64,000 bases of DNA from Amycolatopsis bartoniae (GCF_014191255.1 NZ_JACHWH010000001.1:434001-498000), one strand, 5' to 3'; shown: positions 39,832-49,025, numbered from the stretch's first letter. The notes: a model not told the origin generated them from the sequence alone. Numbers and translations are program-made.

Positions 39832-41559
39832 GTGAGCAGGCCGTTGACCGGCGAGGAACACGGCGCACCCGCGCTGTGGCGGCTGACCGGTGCGGCTTCG
39901 GTGGCGGCGATCACGTGGACGACGAGGCTCGTCGGGCTGATCGCGGTGTTGTCGGTCGTGCTGCCCGCCGGGCGCCGGGGGATGCGCGGGCACGTGGCCG
40001 AGTGGCTGGAGCTGCCGCAGGACGCGACGACGGGTGCGGCGGCGGTGGTACTGGTCACCGGGGTGCTGCTGATCCTGCTCGCGTCGGGGCTGCGGCGGCG
40101 CAAGCGCCGGGCGTGGCAGCTGGCGCTCGCGGCGAGCGTGCTGCTGGCGTTGTCGCACCTGGGGCTGCGGCACGTGCTGGGTGCGGGGCTGGTGTCGGTC
40201 GCGCTCGCGGTGGCGCTGCTGGCCAACCGGCGGCACTTCATCGCGTTGCCGGATCCGGTGACCGGGCGCTGGCGCGCGGTGCGGGTGTTCCTGCAGCTCG
40301 TGGTGGCCGGTCTGGTGATCGACTTCGCACTGCTGTCGTTCGCGCCGCGCAGTTTCGTCGAGCCGATGGGCTGGCAGAGCAGGCTCGGGGAGGCAGCGCT
40401 CGCGCTGATCGGGATCAGCGGGCCCGCGGTGTTCCACGTGATGTGGATGGACGACCTGACCGCGTCGGTCGGCCTGCTGTTCGGGCTCGGCGCGGTGCTG
40501 GTCGCGGCGTACTTCCTGCTGCGCTCGGCCGAACCGGCGCCGCACGTGACGGCGGAGGAGAAGGCGCGGCTGCGGGAGCTGCTGGACCGCAACGGTGAAC
40601 GGGACTCGCTGGGCTACTTCGCGCTGCGGGACGACAAGTTCGTGGTGTTCTCGAAGTCCGGCAAGGCGGCGGTCACGTACCGCGTCATCGCCGGCGCGGC
40701 CGTCGCGTCGGCCGACCCGCTGGGTGACAGCGAAGCCTGGCCGGGGGCGATCGAGGAGTTCCTGGAGGTGTGCCGGCGGCACGGCTGGGTGCCCGCGGCG
40801 ATGGGCTGCTCGGAGCTGGGCGCGACGGTGTGGGCGCGGTTCGACCTGGACGTGCTGGAGATCGGCGACGAGGCGGTGGTCGACGCGTCGACGTTCACGC
40901 TGGAGGGACGCGTGATGCGCGGCGTCCGGCAGGCGGTGTCGCGGACGAGGCGCGCCGGGTACGAGGTGCGCGTGCGGCGCACGGAGGAGCTGTCGGCGGA
41001 GGAGCTGGCGGAGCTGGAGACGCTGGCCGCGACCTGGCGCGGGAGCGACACGGAACGCGGGTTTTCGATGGCGCTGGGCCGCATGGGCGACCCGGGCTCG
41101 GTGCTGGTGACGGCCGAGCAGGAGGGGCGCGTGCGGGGGCTGTTGCAGTTCGTGCCGTGGGGGACGCAGGGCCTGTCGCTGGACGTCATGCGGCGTGATC
41201 GGACGGCGGACAACGGGGTGAACGAGCTGATGATCTCGGAGCTGCTGCTGCGCGCGCCCGAGCACGGCGTGAGGTATGTCTCCCTGAACTTCGCGGCGTT
41301 CCGGAAGCTGCTGGAGGAGGGCAGGCGGATCGGCGCGGGCCCGGTAGCGCGCATGTCGGCGAAGGTGCTGGGCTGGGCGTCGAAGTGGATCCAGATCGAG
41401 ACGCTGTACCGGTTCAACGCGAAGTTCCAGCCCGCGTGGGTGCCCCGGTTCCTGGTGTATCCCGGCGTGCGGGAGCTGCCGAGGGTCGGGGTGGCGGTCT
41501 TCGAGGCCGAAGGTCTCGGCGGCAGGTCCCAGTGGCTGCGCAGACTGCTGCGGCGATGA
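39832..41559 (+). CDS. MprF-like phosphatidylglycerol aminoacyltransferase (DUF2156)
   Basis: A 575-residue membrane protein. Six hydrophobic segments in residues 20-235 are followed by a cytoplasmic MprF C-terminal (GNAT-like) domain: YFALRDDKFVVFSKSGKAAVTYRV, EFLEVCRRHGWVPAAMGCSE, LEGRVMRGVRQAVSRTRRAGY, and NELMISELLLRAPEHGVRYVSLNFAAFR. Such proteins add Lys or other residues to phosphatidylglycerol and lower membrane charge. The lysyl-tRNA synthetase domain of mycobacterial LysX is not fused. GTG 39832 has AGAGGGGGA upstream. Confidence 0.88.
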   Translation: MSRPLTGEEHGAPALWRLTGAASVAAITWTTRLVGLIAVLSVVLPAGRRGMRGHVAEWLELPQDATTGAAAVVLVTGVLLILLASGLRRRKRRAWQLALAASVLLALSHLGLRHVLGAGLVSVALAVALLANRRHFIALPDPVTGRWRAVRVFLQLVVAGLVIDFALLSFAPRSFVEPMGWQSRLGEAALALIGISGPAVFHVMWMDDLTASVGLLFGLGAVLVAAYFLLRSAEPAPHVTAEEKARLRELLDRNGERDSLGYFALRDDKFVVFSKSGKAAVTYRVIAGAAVASADPLGDSEAWPGAIEEFLEVCRRHGWVPAAMGCSELGATVWARFDLDVLEIGDEAVVDASTFTLEGRVMRGVRQAVSRTRRAGYEVRVRRTEELSAEELAELETLAATWRGSDTERGFSMALGRMGDPGSVLVTAEQEGRVRGLLQFVPWGTQGLSLDVMRRDRTADNGVNELMISELLLRAPEHGVRYVSLNFAAFRKLLEEGRRIGAGPVARMSAKVLGWASKWIQIETLYRFNAKFQPAWVPRFLVYPGVRELPRVGVAVFEAEGLGGRSQWLRRLLRR

Positions 41560-41663
41560 GGCGGGATTTCCGCTGGTCGTGGGATTGCCCGTAGTGGCGA
41601 GGGGGTGCTGTTACGGGCGGTTTCGGGGCTGTGTACGCTACTCAGGCAGTGGTCGTTGATCGG

Positions 41664-41753
41664 GGAGGCTTCGCCTAGTCTGGTCTATGGCGCCGCACTG
41701 CTAATGCGGTTGGGGGTAACCCCCCCTCCCGGGTTCAAATCCCGGAGCCTCCG
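41664..41753 (+). tRNA. tRNA-Ser (anticodon GCT)
   Basis: Class II tRNA of 90 bases. Acceptor stem GGAGGCT pairs with AGCCTCC (41746-41752), discriminator G. The anticodon stem is CCGCA-CTGCTAA-TGCGG with GCT; the variable arm is GGGGGTAACCCCCC; the T-arm is CCCGGGTTCAAATCCCGG. CCA is not encoded. Confidence 0.97.
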
Positions 41754-41796
41754 CTCAGCGCCCGGTTCGCCGGATGCTAAGTTAATAACTGAACAA

Positions 41797-41869
41797 GCGC
41801 CCGTAGCTCAACGGATAGAGCATCTGACTACGGATCAGAAGGTTAGGGGTTCGAATCCCTTCGGGCGCG
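41797..41869 (+). tRNA. tRNA-Arg (anticodon ACG)
   Basis: A 73-base tRNA. Acceptor GCGCCCG pairs with CGGGCGC (41862-41868). The anticodon loop CTACGGA gives ACG, read as ICG after editing. The T-arm is AGGGGTTCGAATCCCTT. CCA not encoded. It lies 43 bases after tRNA-Ser(GCT), likely one transcript. Confidence 0.97.
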
Positions 41870-41894
41870 CGTCTGGTTGAGACAGCAGTACCGA

Positions 41895-41928
41895 GAAGCC
41901 CCCTGGCGACAGGGGGCTTCTTGCTGTT
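41895..41928 (+). terminator. Intrinsic terminator after tRNA-Arg
   Basis: Arms GAAGCCCCCT (41895-41904) and AGGGGGCTTC (41911-41920) are perfect, loop of six, followed by TTGCTGTT. It should end the tRNA-Ser/tRNA-Arg transcript. Confidence 0.75.
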
Positions 41929-42059
41929 CGGGGTCAGGCAGATCACTCGGCCTCGAGGAAGCACTCGAAGCAGGGCGATGCGGGTGCCGTGCATCTTCCT
42001 GGAGGCCGTGTGGCGCGGTAGCGTCCTTCCTCTGGATCTTGTCCCTTCGTCCGTTGCTC

Positions 42060-42075
42060 GGCAACAATCCTTGCC
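42060..42075. promoter_or_regulatory. Operator GGCAA-N6-TTGCC abutting the RpiR start codon
   Basis: GGCAA (42060-42064) and TTGCC (42071-42075) flank a six-base spacer and end at the base before ATG 42076. The same half-sites and spacing recur at 43019-43034 before the transporter operon. Position suggests autorepression of a leaderless transcript. Confidence 0.65.
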
Positions 42076-42969
42076 ATGACGCTGAGCGCTCCTCAAGACA
42101 AGAAGCCGGAGGCGGAGCCCCGCGCCGGGCGGGATGTGCTCGGTCAGATCCGGGCTTTGGTGCCCTCGCTCCGTCCTGCGGATGCCCGGGTCGGCGAGGT
42201 CATCCTCGGCCGGGCGCAGACCCTGGGATACCTCTCCGTCACCGAGGTGGCAGCCGAGGCGGGAGTGGCCGAGTCCACTGTCGTCCGCGCCTGCCAGCGG
42301 ATGGGCTTCGGCGGGTTCCAGGACGTCAAGCGCCTCGTCGCCCGTGGCACGCAGCCCGCTGCCGACCTGGTGTACGACGACATTTCCGCCGCTGACGACA
42401 GCTCGACCGTCCTGGAGAAGGTCGTCGCGTCGAGCGCGGCCGTGTTGTCGGACTGCTTGGCGACCGTCGACCGCGCGGCCTTCGCCGCCGCGGCTCGGGC
42501 GATCGCCGGGGCGGGGCGGCTGCTACTCGTCGGAGTCGGGCCGAGCAGCCCGATCGCACAGGACGCGGCCTACCGGTTCCGCATGCTCGGCCTCCCGGCC
42601 GACGCTCCGGTGGACGCGTTGACCCAACACCTCGCGGCGCGCCACCTCGGGCCTCGCGGGGTCTGCGTCGCGATCAGCCACACCGGTGCGACGCGGGAAA
42701 CCCTGGCGGCGATGTCGGCAGCGCGCGAAAGCGAAGCAAGCACGATCGCGATCACGAGTTTCACCAAGAGCCCGCTGACCGGCCTCGTCGACCACCCGAT
42801 CATCGCCGGTGGCCGGGGGACCAGTTACCGGGTCGAGGCAATGGCCAGCCGGCTGGCCCACCTCGCGGTGGTGGACGCGCTCTACGTCGAAGTCGCGTTC
42901 CGGGGCGAGGAGCGCGCCCTCGTCGCACTCGACCAGCATCACCAGGTGGCGGCCGAACACCAGCTCTGA
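42076..42969 (+). CDS. MurR/RpiR family transcriptional regulator
   Basis: A 297-residue regulator. N-terminal HTH_6 domain (LRPADARVGEVILGRAQTLGYLSVTEVAAEAGVAESTVVRACQRMGFGGFQDVKRLV) followed by a SIS sugar-isomerase fold (about residues 130-270; GRLLLVGVGPSSPIAQDAAYRFRMLG and CVAISHTGATRETLAAMSAA). Family members sense phosphorylated sugars or amino sugars such as MurNAc-6-P. No Shine-Dalgarno precedes ATG 42076. It is followed in the same direction, after 253 bases, by a five-gene peptide-type ABC importer carrying the same operator, so it is very likely its regulator. Confidence 0.92.
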   Translation: MTLSAPQDKKPEAEPRAGRDVLGQIRALVPSLRPADARVGEVILGRAQTLGYLSVTEVAAEAGVAESTVVRACQRMGFGGFQDVKRLVARGTQPAADLVYDDISAADDSSTVLEKVVASSAAVLSDCLATVDRAAFAAAARAIAGAGRLLLVGVGPSSPIAQDAAYRFRMLGLPADAPVDALTQHLAARHLGPRGVCVAISHTGATRETLAAMSAARESEASTIAITSFTKSPLTGLVDHPIIAGGRGTSYRVEAMASRLAHLAVVDALYVEVAFRGEERALVALDQHHQVAAEHQL

Positions 42970-43017
42970 AGTTCATGTCGAGTTCACGCCCACCGTATTG
43001 CTCGCGATAAGCAACTG

Positions 43018-43035
43018 AGGCAAGAATTCTTGCCT
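43018..43035. promoter_or_regulatory. Perfect 18-base palindrome, probable RpiR operator of the ABC operon
   Basis: AGGCAAGAATTCTTGCCT is a perfect palindrome, 188 bases before the first transporter gene. It contains GGCAA-N6-TTGCC exactly as at 42060-42075. A further inverted pair TTGCT/AGCAA lies just upstream (about 42999-43015). Confidence 0.7.
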
Positions 43036-43222
43036 AGCACTGGTTTTGAGCTAGATCCAGCCGACACGTCACACCGGTTTCAAGCACTGCGTCCGCACAT
43101 CCGGTGTCGATCGCGACGTGAGGCACGCACTTCAGCGACCCCGTTGCCACGGCGTCGTCGCCAGCCTGGAATCCGTCCGACTGATGCCAGAGTCCGACTG
43201 CTATCGAGCCCTGGAGCTTGAG

Positions 43223-44788
43223 ATGACCAACCCCGTCCCCACCGACGGTCGTCCGACCGCCCGGCGCCGCCGCGGCCGAACGGCGCTCATCGCCGGCCTG
43301 CTCGTGACGGCCGTCACCGTCGCCGGTTGCGCCGGTCTGCAGAAGTCCACCGACGGCGCGGGAACCGGAGGTGTCCCCACCACCGTCCGGGTGGCGTACG
43401 AAGCGCCGATCAGCACACTGGATCCTTTGCGCTCCGGCAGCTTCGCCGACCAACAGGTGCAATACCTGATCAACGGGCAACTGACCAAGTTCGGCGCGGG
43501 CAACGACCTCGGTCAGCCTTCCCTGGCCCAGAGGGTCACCGAGTCGGCGGACCGATTGACGTGGACGGCCGTGCTGAGGCCCGATCTGGTCTTCTCCGAC
43601 GGCACGCCGATCACCGCGGAGGACGTCGTGGCCTCCTTCCGGCGCGTACTCGACGATCCGGCGGGATCGAAGCTGCCGGAGTACACCGATCTCAAGAATG
43701 TGACCTCGCCCGGTCCGGGCACGGTGACCTTCACGTTGAGCCGGCCGAGGGCATCGTTCTCCGGGATCCTCGCCCAAAACAGCGCGACGATCTACCCGGC
43801 GGCAGGTCTGCGTCAGGGGCAGGCGTTCTTCGCCAAGCCGGTTTCGGCAGGCCGGTACCAGGTCGACTCCGCCGACTTCGTGGCCGGGCACATCGTGCTG
43901 AGCGCGAATCCGCACTATCCGGGGACACCGCAGAAGGTGCGGCGAGTCGAGTTCACGCTCGTACCCGACGCCGCGACGCGGCTCGCGCAGCTGCAGAACG
44001 CGGAAGTGGACTACGCGCACAACCTCCCGACCAATCTGATTCCGCAGATGCGCGGAGCGGTGCACCAGCAGAACTCCACGTTCCCCGGCGGCATGATCCC
44101 GCTCTTCCTCAACTACGCCGGCATCATGGGCAACACCAACGTCCGGCAGGCGATCAACCTCGCCGTCGACCGTGATCAGATTTCACGCGCGGCGTTGGCC
44201 GGGGTGATGCAGCCGAAGTACGGGTTCTTCCCCGCTGACCAGGTTTCCGGCCAGCCGAAGACCACCCGGAACGTGGCAGAGGCCAAGCGACTGCTGAACG
44301 GAACGCCCTGCGAACACGGCTGCACGGTGAAGTTCCTGCTCCTCCCCGACTTCAACTGGCAGATCCCGCCGGTGACCACGGTCGTGCAGCAGAACCTGAA
44401 GGACATCGGGATCGACGTCCAGCTGCTGACCACACCGATCTCGACCTTCGCCAAGCGGACGCAGCAGGGTGGTTTCGACGGGTTCGTCCTCACCCCCGCC
44501 TCGCTCATCGACCGGCCAGACCTCGTCGCGGCCCGTCAGCTCGATCCCGCCGGCAGCTACAACACGTCGTACCACCTGAACGTCGCCGCGCCGCAGCTGC
44601 ACGATCTCGTTCAGCAGCTCGAAGTCGCGCCTGCGGCACAACAGCCCGCGATCGCGCAGCAGGCCGAGCAAGTGTTCGCGCGCGAGCTGCCGTTCATCCC
44701 GCTCACCGAGCTCACCTTCGTCAGCGGCTCGCGGCTCCCGGCCGAACAGCTGTCGACGACGCTCGGCTGGTACCTGAACCTGCCATGA
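43223..44788 (+). CDS. ABC transporter solute-binding lipoprotein, family 5
   Basis: A 521-residue exported lipoprotein: Arg-rich N-terminus, hydrophobic core LIAGLLVTAVTVAG and lipobox VAGC (Cys about residue 34). The mature part is of the peptide/nickel/oligosaccharide family 5 (VRVAYEAPISTLDPLRSGSFAD; LTWTAVLRPDLVFSDGTPITAEDVVASFRR; NVRQAINLAVDRDQI). The ligand may be an oligopeptide or, given an RpiR-type regulator, a glycopeptide. ATG 43223 has GGAG at proper spacing. First gene of an operon in which each gene overlaps the next by ATGA. Confidence 0.9.
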   Translation: MTNPVPTDGRPTARRRRGRTALIAGLLVTAVTVAGCAGLQKSTDGAGTGGVPTTVRVAYEAPISTLDPLRSGSFADQQVQYLINGQLTKFGAGNDLGQPSLAQRVTESADRLTWTAVLRPDLVFSDGTPITAEDVVASFRRVLDDPAGSKLPEYTDLKNVTSPGPGTVTFTLSRPRASFSGILAQNSATIYPAAGLRQGQAFFAKPVSAGRYQVDSADFVAGHIVLSANPHYPGTPQKVRRVEFTLVPDAATRLAQLQNAEVDYAHNLPTNLIPQMRGAVHQQNSTFPGGMIPLFLNYAGIMGNTNVRQAINLAVDRDQISRAALAGVMQPKYGFFPADQVSGQPKTTRNVAEAKRLLNGTPCEHGCTVKFLLLPDFNWQIPPVTTVVQQNLKDIGIDVQLLTTPISTFAKRTQQGGFDGFVLTPASLIDRPDLVAARQLDPAGSYNTSYHLNVAAPQLHDLVQQLEVAPAAQQPAIAQQAEQVFARELPFIPLTELTFVSGSRLPAEQLSTTLGWYLNLP

Positions 44789-45792
44789 CCGCGCAGATCA
44801 CACAGAACCAGGCGCCTGTCGCGCCGCTGCCGCGAGGCGGATCACGTGCTCGTGCCATCACGACCCACATCGCCCGGCATCTCGGACAGGCCGCGGTGAC
44901 CAGTGTGGGCGTTGTCGTCGCCACCTTCTTCCTGATCCGGGCCGTACCGGGGGATCCGGCACGGGCGATCCTCGGCGAGCAGGCTCCCCAGGCGGCCGTC
45001 GACGCGTTGCGCGCACAACTGGGACTGGACCGCAGTCTGCCGCTGCAGCTGTGGGACTACTGCGCCGGACTGTTGCACGGCGATCTCGGGATGTCCCTGC
45101 GTTATCCCGGTACCCCGGTGTCGTCGCTCGTCTTCCACGGCATCGCCAACACCGCGCTGCTCGCCGTCGCGTCGATCGTGGCCGCGGTCATGGCCGGTCT
45201 GTGCCTGGGACTGCTCGCGGCGGCGGCCAGGTGGAGGCCCGTCGACGCCGCCATCCGCCTGTTCGCGATGGTGTCGCTGGCCGCGCCACCCGCGCTGGTG
45301 GGGCTGGTGCTCATCCTCGGGGTGGCGGTGCGGGCCGGACTCGCTCCCGCGGGCGGCTGGGGCTATGGCTATCCGGCCAACCTGGGCTTCCTCGTCCTGC
45401 CGGTCATCACCCTGAGCGTCTACCTCGCACCGGTGATCATCCGGGCGGTGCGCGAACGAGGTCGGGCCGTTCTCGGGCAGCCACACGTCGAGGCGGCTCG
45501 CGCACGCGGTCTTTCGCCTACCCGGCTGATGGTGCGGCACGTCGTGCCCAACTGTGCGCTGCCGATCCTGACGATCGTCGGCATGAGTCTGGGTGGATTG
45601 CTCAGCGGCGCCGTGGTAATCGAAGCCGTATTCGGGATCCCCGGCCTCGGTTCCACCCTCGTCAACGCCATCATGAGCCGGGACTACCCCGTGGTGCAGG
45701 CGGCTGCTCTGCTCAGCGGGATGGCCGTGGTTCTCGCCAACACCCTCGCCGAAGCGGTGCAACGGGTGATCGACCCCAGGACACGCGGATGA
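44785..45792 (+). CDS. ABC transporter permease, DppB/OppB type
   Basis: A 335-residue permease with a first helix near residues 31-52 (AAVTSVGVVVATFFLIRAVPGDPARAILG) and five more. The EAA-type cytoplasmic loop is EAARARGLSPTRLMVRHVVPNCALPILTI. The N-terminal DPARAILGEQAPQAAVDALRAQLGLDRSLPLQ block is characteristic of DppB. Starts within the SBP stop (ATGA), ends within the DppC start. Confidence 0.93.
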   Translation: MTAQITQNQAPVAPLPRGGSRARAITTHIARHLGQAAVTSVGVVVATFFLIRAVPGDPARAILGEQAPQAAVDALRAQLGLDRSLPLQLWDYCAGLLHGDLGMSLRYPGTPVSSLVFHGIANTALLAVASIVAAVMAGLCLGLLAAAARWRPVDAAIRLFAMVSLAAPPALVGLVLILGVAVRAGLAPAGGWGYGYPANLGFLVLPVITLSVYLAPVIIRAVRERGRAVLGQPHVEAARARGLSPTRLMVRHVVPNCALPILTIVGMSLGGLLSGAVVIEAVFGIPGLGSTLVNAIMSRDYPVVQAAALLSGMAVVLANTLAEAVQRVIDPRTRG

Positions 45793-46694
45793 GCCTCGAC
45801 CTGTCGGCCGTTGCCGAAATCCCCGTCGGCGCCGGAACCGCGAAGGTCCGGAGGCGTCGGCGTCGCAGTCCGCGACAGGCTCTCGTGGAACGCGTCGTCG
45901 GGCTGACGATCCTGGTGCTCGCCGCCGTCGCGTTCGTCGTCGTCCCGCTCGTCAGCACGGCGAGCCCGACTGCCCTGGCGGATCTACCGCAGCAGTCACC
46001 GTCGGCCGCCCACTGGTTCGGTACGGACTCGCTCGGCCGGGACAGCTTCGTCCGGGTCTTCGCGGCTGGCTGGACCGACTTGTTGATCACCGTACTGGCC
46101 GTGACGATCTGTCTGATCGCCGGAACCGTCAGTGGTGTCGGTATCGCGGCCTGCCCCGGGCCGATTCGCTCGGTGGTGCTGCGCCTGATCGACGCGCTGC
46201 TCGCGATCCCCCACCTCATCGTCGTTCTGGCGCTGATCGTCCTGCTCGGGCAGCAACAGCTCATACCATTGCTTCCCGCGAGCGCGTCGAGCATCGTGAT
46301 CGCGATAGTGATGGTGGGTTGGGCGCCATACGCACGGCTCACCGTCACGCAGGCGTTGGTGTTGCGAGAGCGTGAATCCGTGGTCAGCGCTCGCCTGCTC
46401 GGCTACAGCCGCGCCCGAATCCTGTTGCGCCACACCGGACCGGCGATGATGGGCGTCAACCTTTCCTACGCGGCCACACAGGCGGTGCTCACCACCGGCG
46501 TCACCGCGTCGTTGGCCTTCCTCGGCGCCGGCGTGCCCGAGCCCACGCCCGAACTCGGGATGATGATGCAGCAGGGCGTCGCGCTGTTGCCGACCACCTG
46601 GTGGATCACCGTCATCCCCGGTCTGTTCGTGCTGGTCCTGGGCATCGGGTTCGCCCTCGTCGCCGATTCCATCGATCCCCAGGGAGCAGCATGA
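45789..46694 (+). CDS. ABC transporter permease, DppC/OppC type
   Basis: A 301-residue permease. The extracytoplasmic HWFGTDSLGRDSFVRVFAAGWTDL segment after the first helix is the DppC hallmark. The coupling loop is SARLLGYSRARILLRHTGPAMMG. Six helices are expected. ATG 45789 overlaps the dppB-like stop, and its own TGA overlaps the ATPase start. It forms the heterodimeric channel with the preceding permease. Confidence 0.93.
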   Translation: MSLDLSAVAEIPVGAGTAKVRRRRRRSPRQALVERVVGLTILVLAAVAFVVVPLVSTASPTALADLPQQSPSAAHWFGTDSLGRDSFVRVFAAGWTDLLITVLAVTICLIAGTVSGVGIAACPGPIRSVVLRLIDALLAIPHLIVVLALIVLLGQQQLIPLLPASASSIVIAIVMVGWAPYARLTVTQALVLRERESVVSARLLGYSRARILLRHTGPAMMGVNLSYAATQAVLTTGVTASLAFLGAGVPEPTPELGMMMQQGVALLPTTWWITVIPGLFVLVLGIGFALVADSIDPQGAA

Positions 46695-47689
46695 CCGAGT
46701 CGTCGGCACTCGCCATCGACAACCTGAACGTCCACATCGGGGGGCAGCCCGTGCTCACCGACGTCTCCCTGCGCGTGGCTCCCGGCGAGGCCGTCGGCCT
46801 CGTCGGCGAGACGGGCTCGGGCAAGACGATGACCGTCCGGACCGCGACCGGCCTGTTGCACCGCCTGGGTGGGCGGATCACCTCGGGCAGGGTGCGCGTG
46901 GCGGGAACCGACCTGACCCGGGGGACTGATCGCGACTGGCGGCGCGTGCAGGGGCGCACGATCGCGCTCGTCCCGCAGAGCAGCATGTCCAGTCTCGATC
47001 CGCTCATGTCGATCGGGCACCAGTTGGGCGAAACGGTGCGCGCGCTCGGTGGACCCACCGGCGGTGACCGCCGAGCGGCAGTACGAGGTCTGCTGGAGGC
47101 GGTGCAGCTCACACCCGACGACCGCCTGCTGCGCGCCTACCCGCACGAATTGTCCGGCGGGATGCGTCAGCGCGTGATGATCGCGCTGGCCCTCGCCGGG
47201 AACCCGCGAATCCTCGTCGCCGACGAGCCCACCACCGCACTCGATGCGGCGATCCGGCGCGAGATCCTCGCCCTGTTGAGCAGCCTGCGGCATTCCCGCG
47301 GTCTGGGTCTGCTGCTCGTTTCGCACGACCTCGGCAGCATCAGCGCGACCACGGACACCACAGTGGTGATGTACGCGGGACGCACCGTGGAAGCGGGGCC
47401 GACGAGCGAGATCTTCGAACAGCCGGCCCACCCGTACACGGAAGCCCTGCTGGCGGCACTGCCCGAACGCACCCCGCCCGGCACGCGGATTCCCGCGATC
47501 GGCGGTCGGCCTCCGCTCCCCGGGGAGGTTCGTGCGGGTTGTGCGTTCGCGGCGAGGTGCCCCGTCGCCGAGCCGGCCTGTCACACCATCGAGCCGCCCA
47601 CTGTGTCGGTCTCGACCACCCGGACCGCCGCGTGCCTCCAGCACACTTCGCCGGGCGAACGGCCGCACCGGAAGGAGCTCGTCGGATGA
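46691..47689 (+). CDS. ABC transporter ATP-binding protein, DppD/OppD type
   Basis: A 332-residue ATPase. Walker A GETGSGKT, Q-loop ALVPQSSMSSLDPLM, signature LSGGMRQRVMIALAL, Walker B ILVADEPTTALD, H-loop LLVSHDL. The C-terminal oligopeptide extension has the Cys motif expected to ligate a 4Fe-4S cluster in the family: GCAFAARCPVAEPAC then TAACLQH. Coupled at both ends by ATGA overlaps. Confidence 0.93.
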   Translation: MTESSALAIDNLNVHIGGQPVLTDVSLRVAPGEAVGLVGETGSGKTMTVRTATGLLHRLGGRITSGRVRVAGTDLTRGTDRDWRRVQGRTIALVPQSSMSSLDPLMSIGHQLGETVRALGGPTGGDRRAAVRGLLEAVQLTPDDRLLRAYPHELSGGMRQRVMIALALAGNPRILVADEPTTALDAAIRREILALLSSLRHSRGLGLLLVSHDLGSISATTDTTVVMYAGRTVEAGPTSEIFEQPAHPYTEALLAALPERTPPGTRIPAIGGRPPLPGEVRAGCAFAARCPVAEPACHTIEPPTVSVSTTRTAACLQHTSPGERPHRKELVG

Positions 47690-48432
47690 TTCGTACCCCA
47701 CTGCGGATTCAGGTCGAAGGGCTGGACCATTCGTTCGGGCACCATCAGGTGCTGCACGACATCAACCTCGACGTTTCCGCCGGCGCGAGGCTCGGCATTG
47801 TCGGTGAAAGCGGTTCCGGAAAGACAACGCTCGCGCGCCTGCTGGGCGGGGCACTCGGGAGTTCCGCTGGAGCGGTCACGGTGAATTCGGCGCCGTGGTC
47901 CGCAGTGCGGCGTGGCTCTCCGACACGACGAGCGGTGCAGCTCATCTATCAGGATCCCTACGCATCGCTCACCCCACACGTCAGCGTGGGATCAGCCGTG
48001 CGAGAGGCGGCGCGGGTCTGTCGGCGGCTGTCGCGCCGGAAGGCCCGCGCACACGCCGAGGAGCTGCTCGCGTCGGTCGGCATCTCGCCGGCACTGGCGG
48101 GCCGCCGTCCCCGGCAATTGAGCGGTGGGCAGTGCCAGCGGGTCGCGATCGCGCGGACCCTGGCGGCGGATCCCGACCTGATCATCGCCGACGAGCCGAC
48201 CTCGGCGCTCGACATCTCGGTACAGGCGCAGATCATCAACCTGCTGCTCGACATCATGACGCGGCGGGGTGCCGGTCTGGTGCTGGTCTCCCACGACCTC
48301 GCCGTCATCCGGCACCTCACCGAAGAGGTGGTGGTGATGCACGAGGGGCGGATCGTCGAACGCGGCGCTACGGCGTCGGTGCTGACTGCGCCGAAACACC
48401 CCTACACCCGGCAGTTGTGCGACCGGAGCTGA
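47686..48432 (+). CDS. ABC transporter ATP-binding protein, DppF/OppF type (short)
   Basis: A 248-residue ATPase. Walker A GESGSGKTT, Q-loop LIYQDPYASLTPHV, signature LSGGQCQRVAIARTL, Walker B LIIADEPTSALD, H-loop VLVSHDL. It ends shortly after the H-loop region (APKHPYTRQLCDRS) and lacks the Cys-rich OppF extension, so only the DppD partner would hold that cluster. Last gene of the operon; converges on the DUF1707 gene five bases away. Confidence 0.92.
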   Translation: MIRTPLRIQVEGLDHSFGHHQVLHDINLDVSAGARLGIVGESGSGKTTLARLLGGALGSSAGAVTVNSAPWSAVRRGSPTRRAVQLIYQDPYASLTPHVSVGSAVREAARVCRRLSRRKARAHAEELLASVGISPALAGRRPRQLSGGQCQRVAIARTLAADPDLIIADEPTSALDISVQAQIINLLLDIMTRRGAGLVLVSHDLAVIRHLTEEVVVMHEGRIVERGATASVLTAPKHPYTRQLCDRS

Positions 48433-48437
48433 CGAGC

Positions 48438-49025
48438 TCACCGTGGCGCGGAGCCGAGCAGCCGGGCGACCGTCTTGGCGTGCGTGGTGGTGAAGCGCAG
48501 CTCGACGCGGCCCGAGCGGTCCGCGCGGAAGGCCTTGGCGTCGTAGGCGATGTGCAGCAGGTCCTTCTCGGCCTGCACGTCGAGGGCCAGCCGCAGGGGG
48601 TGGGCGAGTGGGACGTCGACGTGTTTGCTGCCCGCCGCCCACACCAGCAGCCGACGGGTCGTCACCGCCACCGCGCCGGCGAGGGCCACCTGCTTGCGGC
48701 GCACCCGCACTCCGTTCGCCCGGTAGCGGCGGTACGTGATCGAGCCCAGCAGGTCCTCGTCGAGCACCAGCAGCTCCTCGGCCGCCAGCGAGGCCCGCAC
48801 GTCATCCGGGAGGCGGCCGGCGGAACCGGGCCAGTGTGGCGACGGTGGCAGGTCCACGAACACCGCGCGCAGCTCCGCCGCAGTGCGGGCCTGAGCCACG
48901 ACGTCGGCGCGCTCCTCGAACTCCACGGGCGACAAACGCCCCGCTGTCAGGTGCGAGACCAGCGCCGAGGCGGCCGACTCCCGCTCCCGGTGGCCGATCC
49001 GCTCCACGTCCGAACTCCCCGGCAC
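48438..49025 (-). CDS. DUF1707 (SHOCT-like) domain protein
   Basis: A 195-residue cytosolic protein. RESAASALVSHLTAGRLSPVEFEERADVVAQARTAAELRAVFVDLP near the N-terminus (residues 15-60) is DUF1707, a short helical module common in actinobacterial membrane-associated proteins. The remainder looks beta-rich (RVRRKQVALAGAVAVTTRRLLVWAAG, resembling PH-like domains). No transmembrane helix. Function unknown. The start at GTG 49025 lies in a divergent promoter region of about 130 bases. Confidence 0.78.
   Translation of the reverse strand: MPGSSDVERIGHRERESAASALVSHLTAGRLSPVEFEERADVVAQARTAAELRAVFVDLPPSPHWPGSAGRLPDDVRASLAAEELLVLDEDLLGSITYRRYRANGVRVRRKQVALAGAVAVTTRRLLVWAAGSKHVDVPLAHPLRLALDVQAEKDLLHIAYDAKAFRADRSGRVELRFTTTHAKTVARLLGSAPR

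Noticed and set aside
41600-41663. A gene between the MprF-like protein and tRNA-Ser
   Set aside because: Short frames cross the tRNA itself and have no ribosome-binding site.
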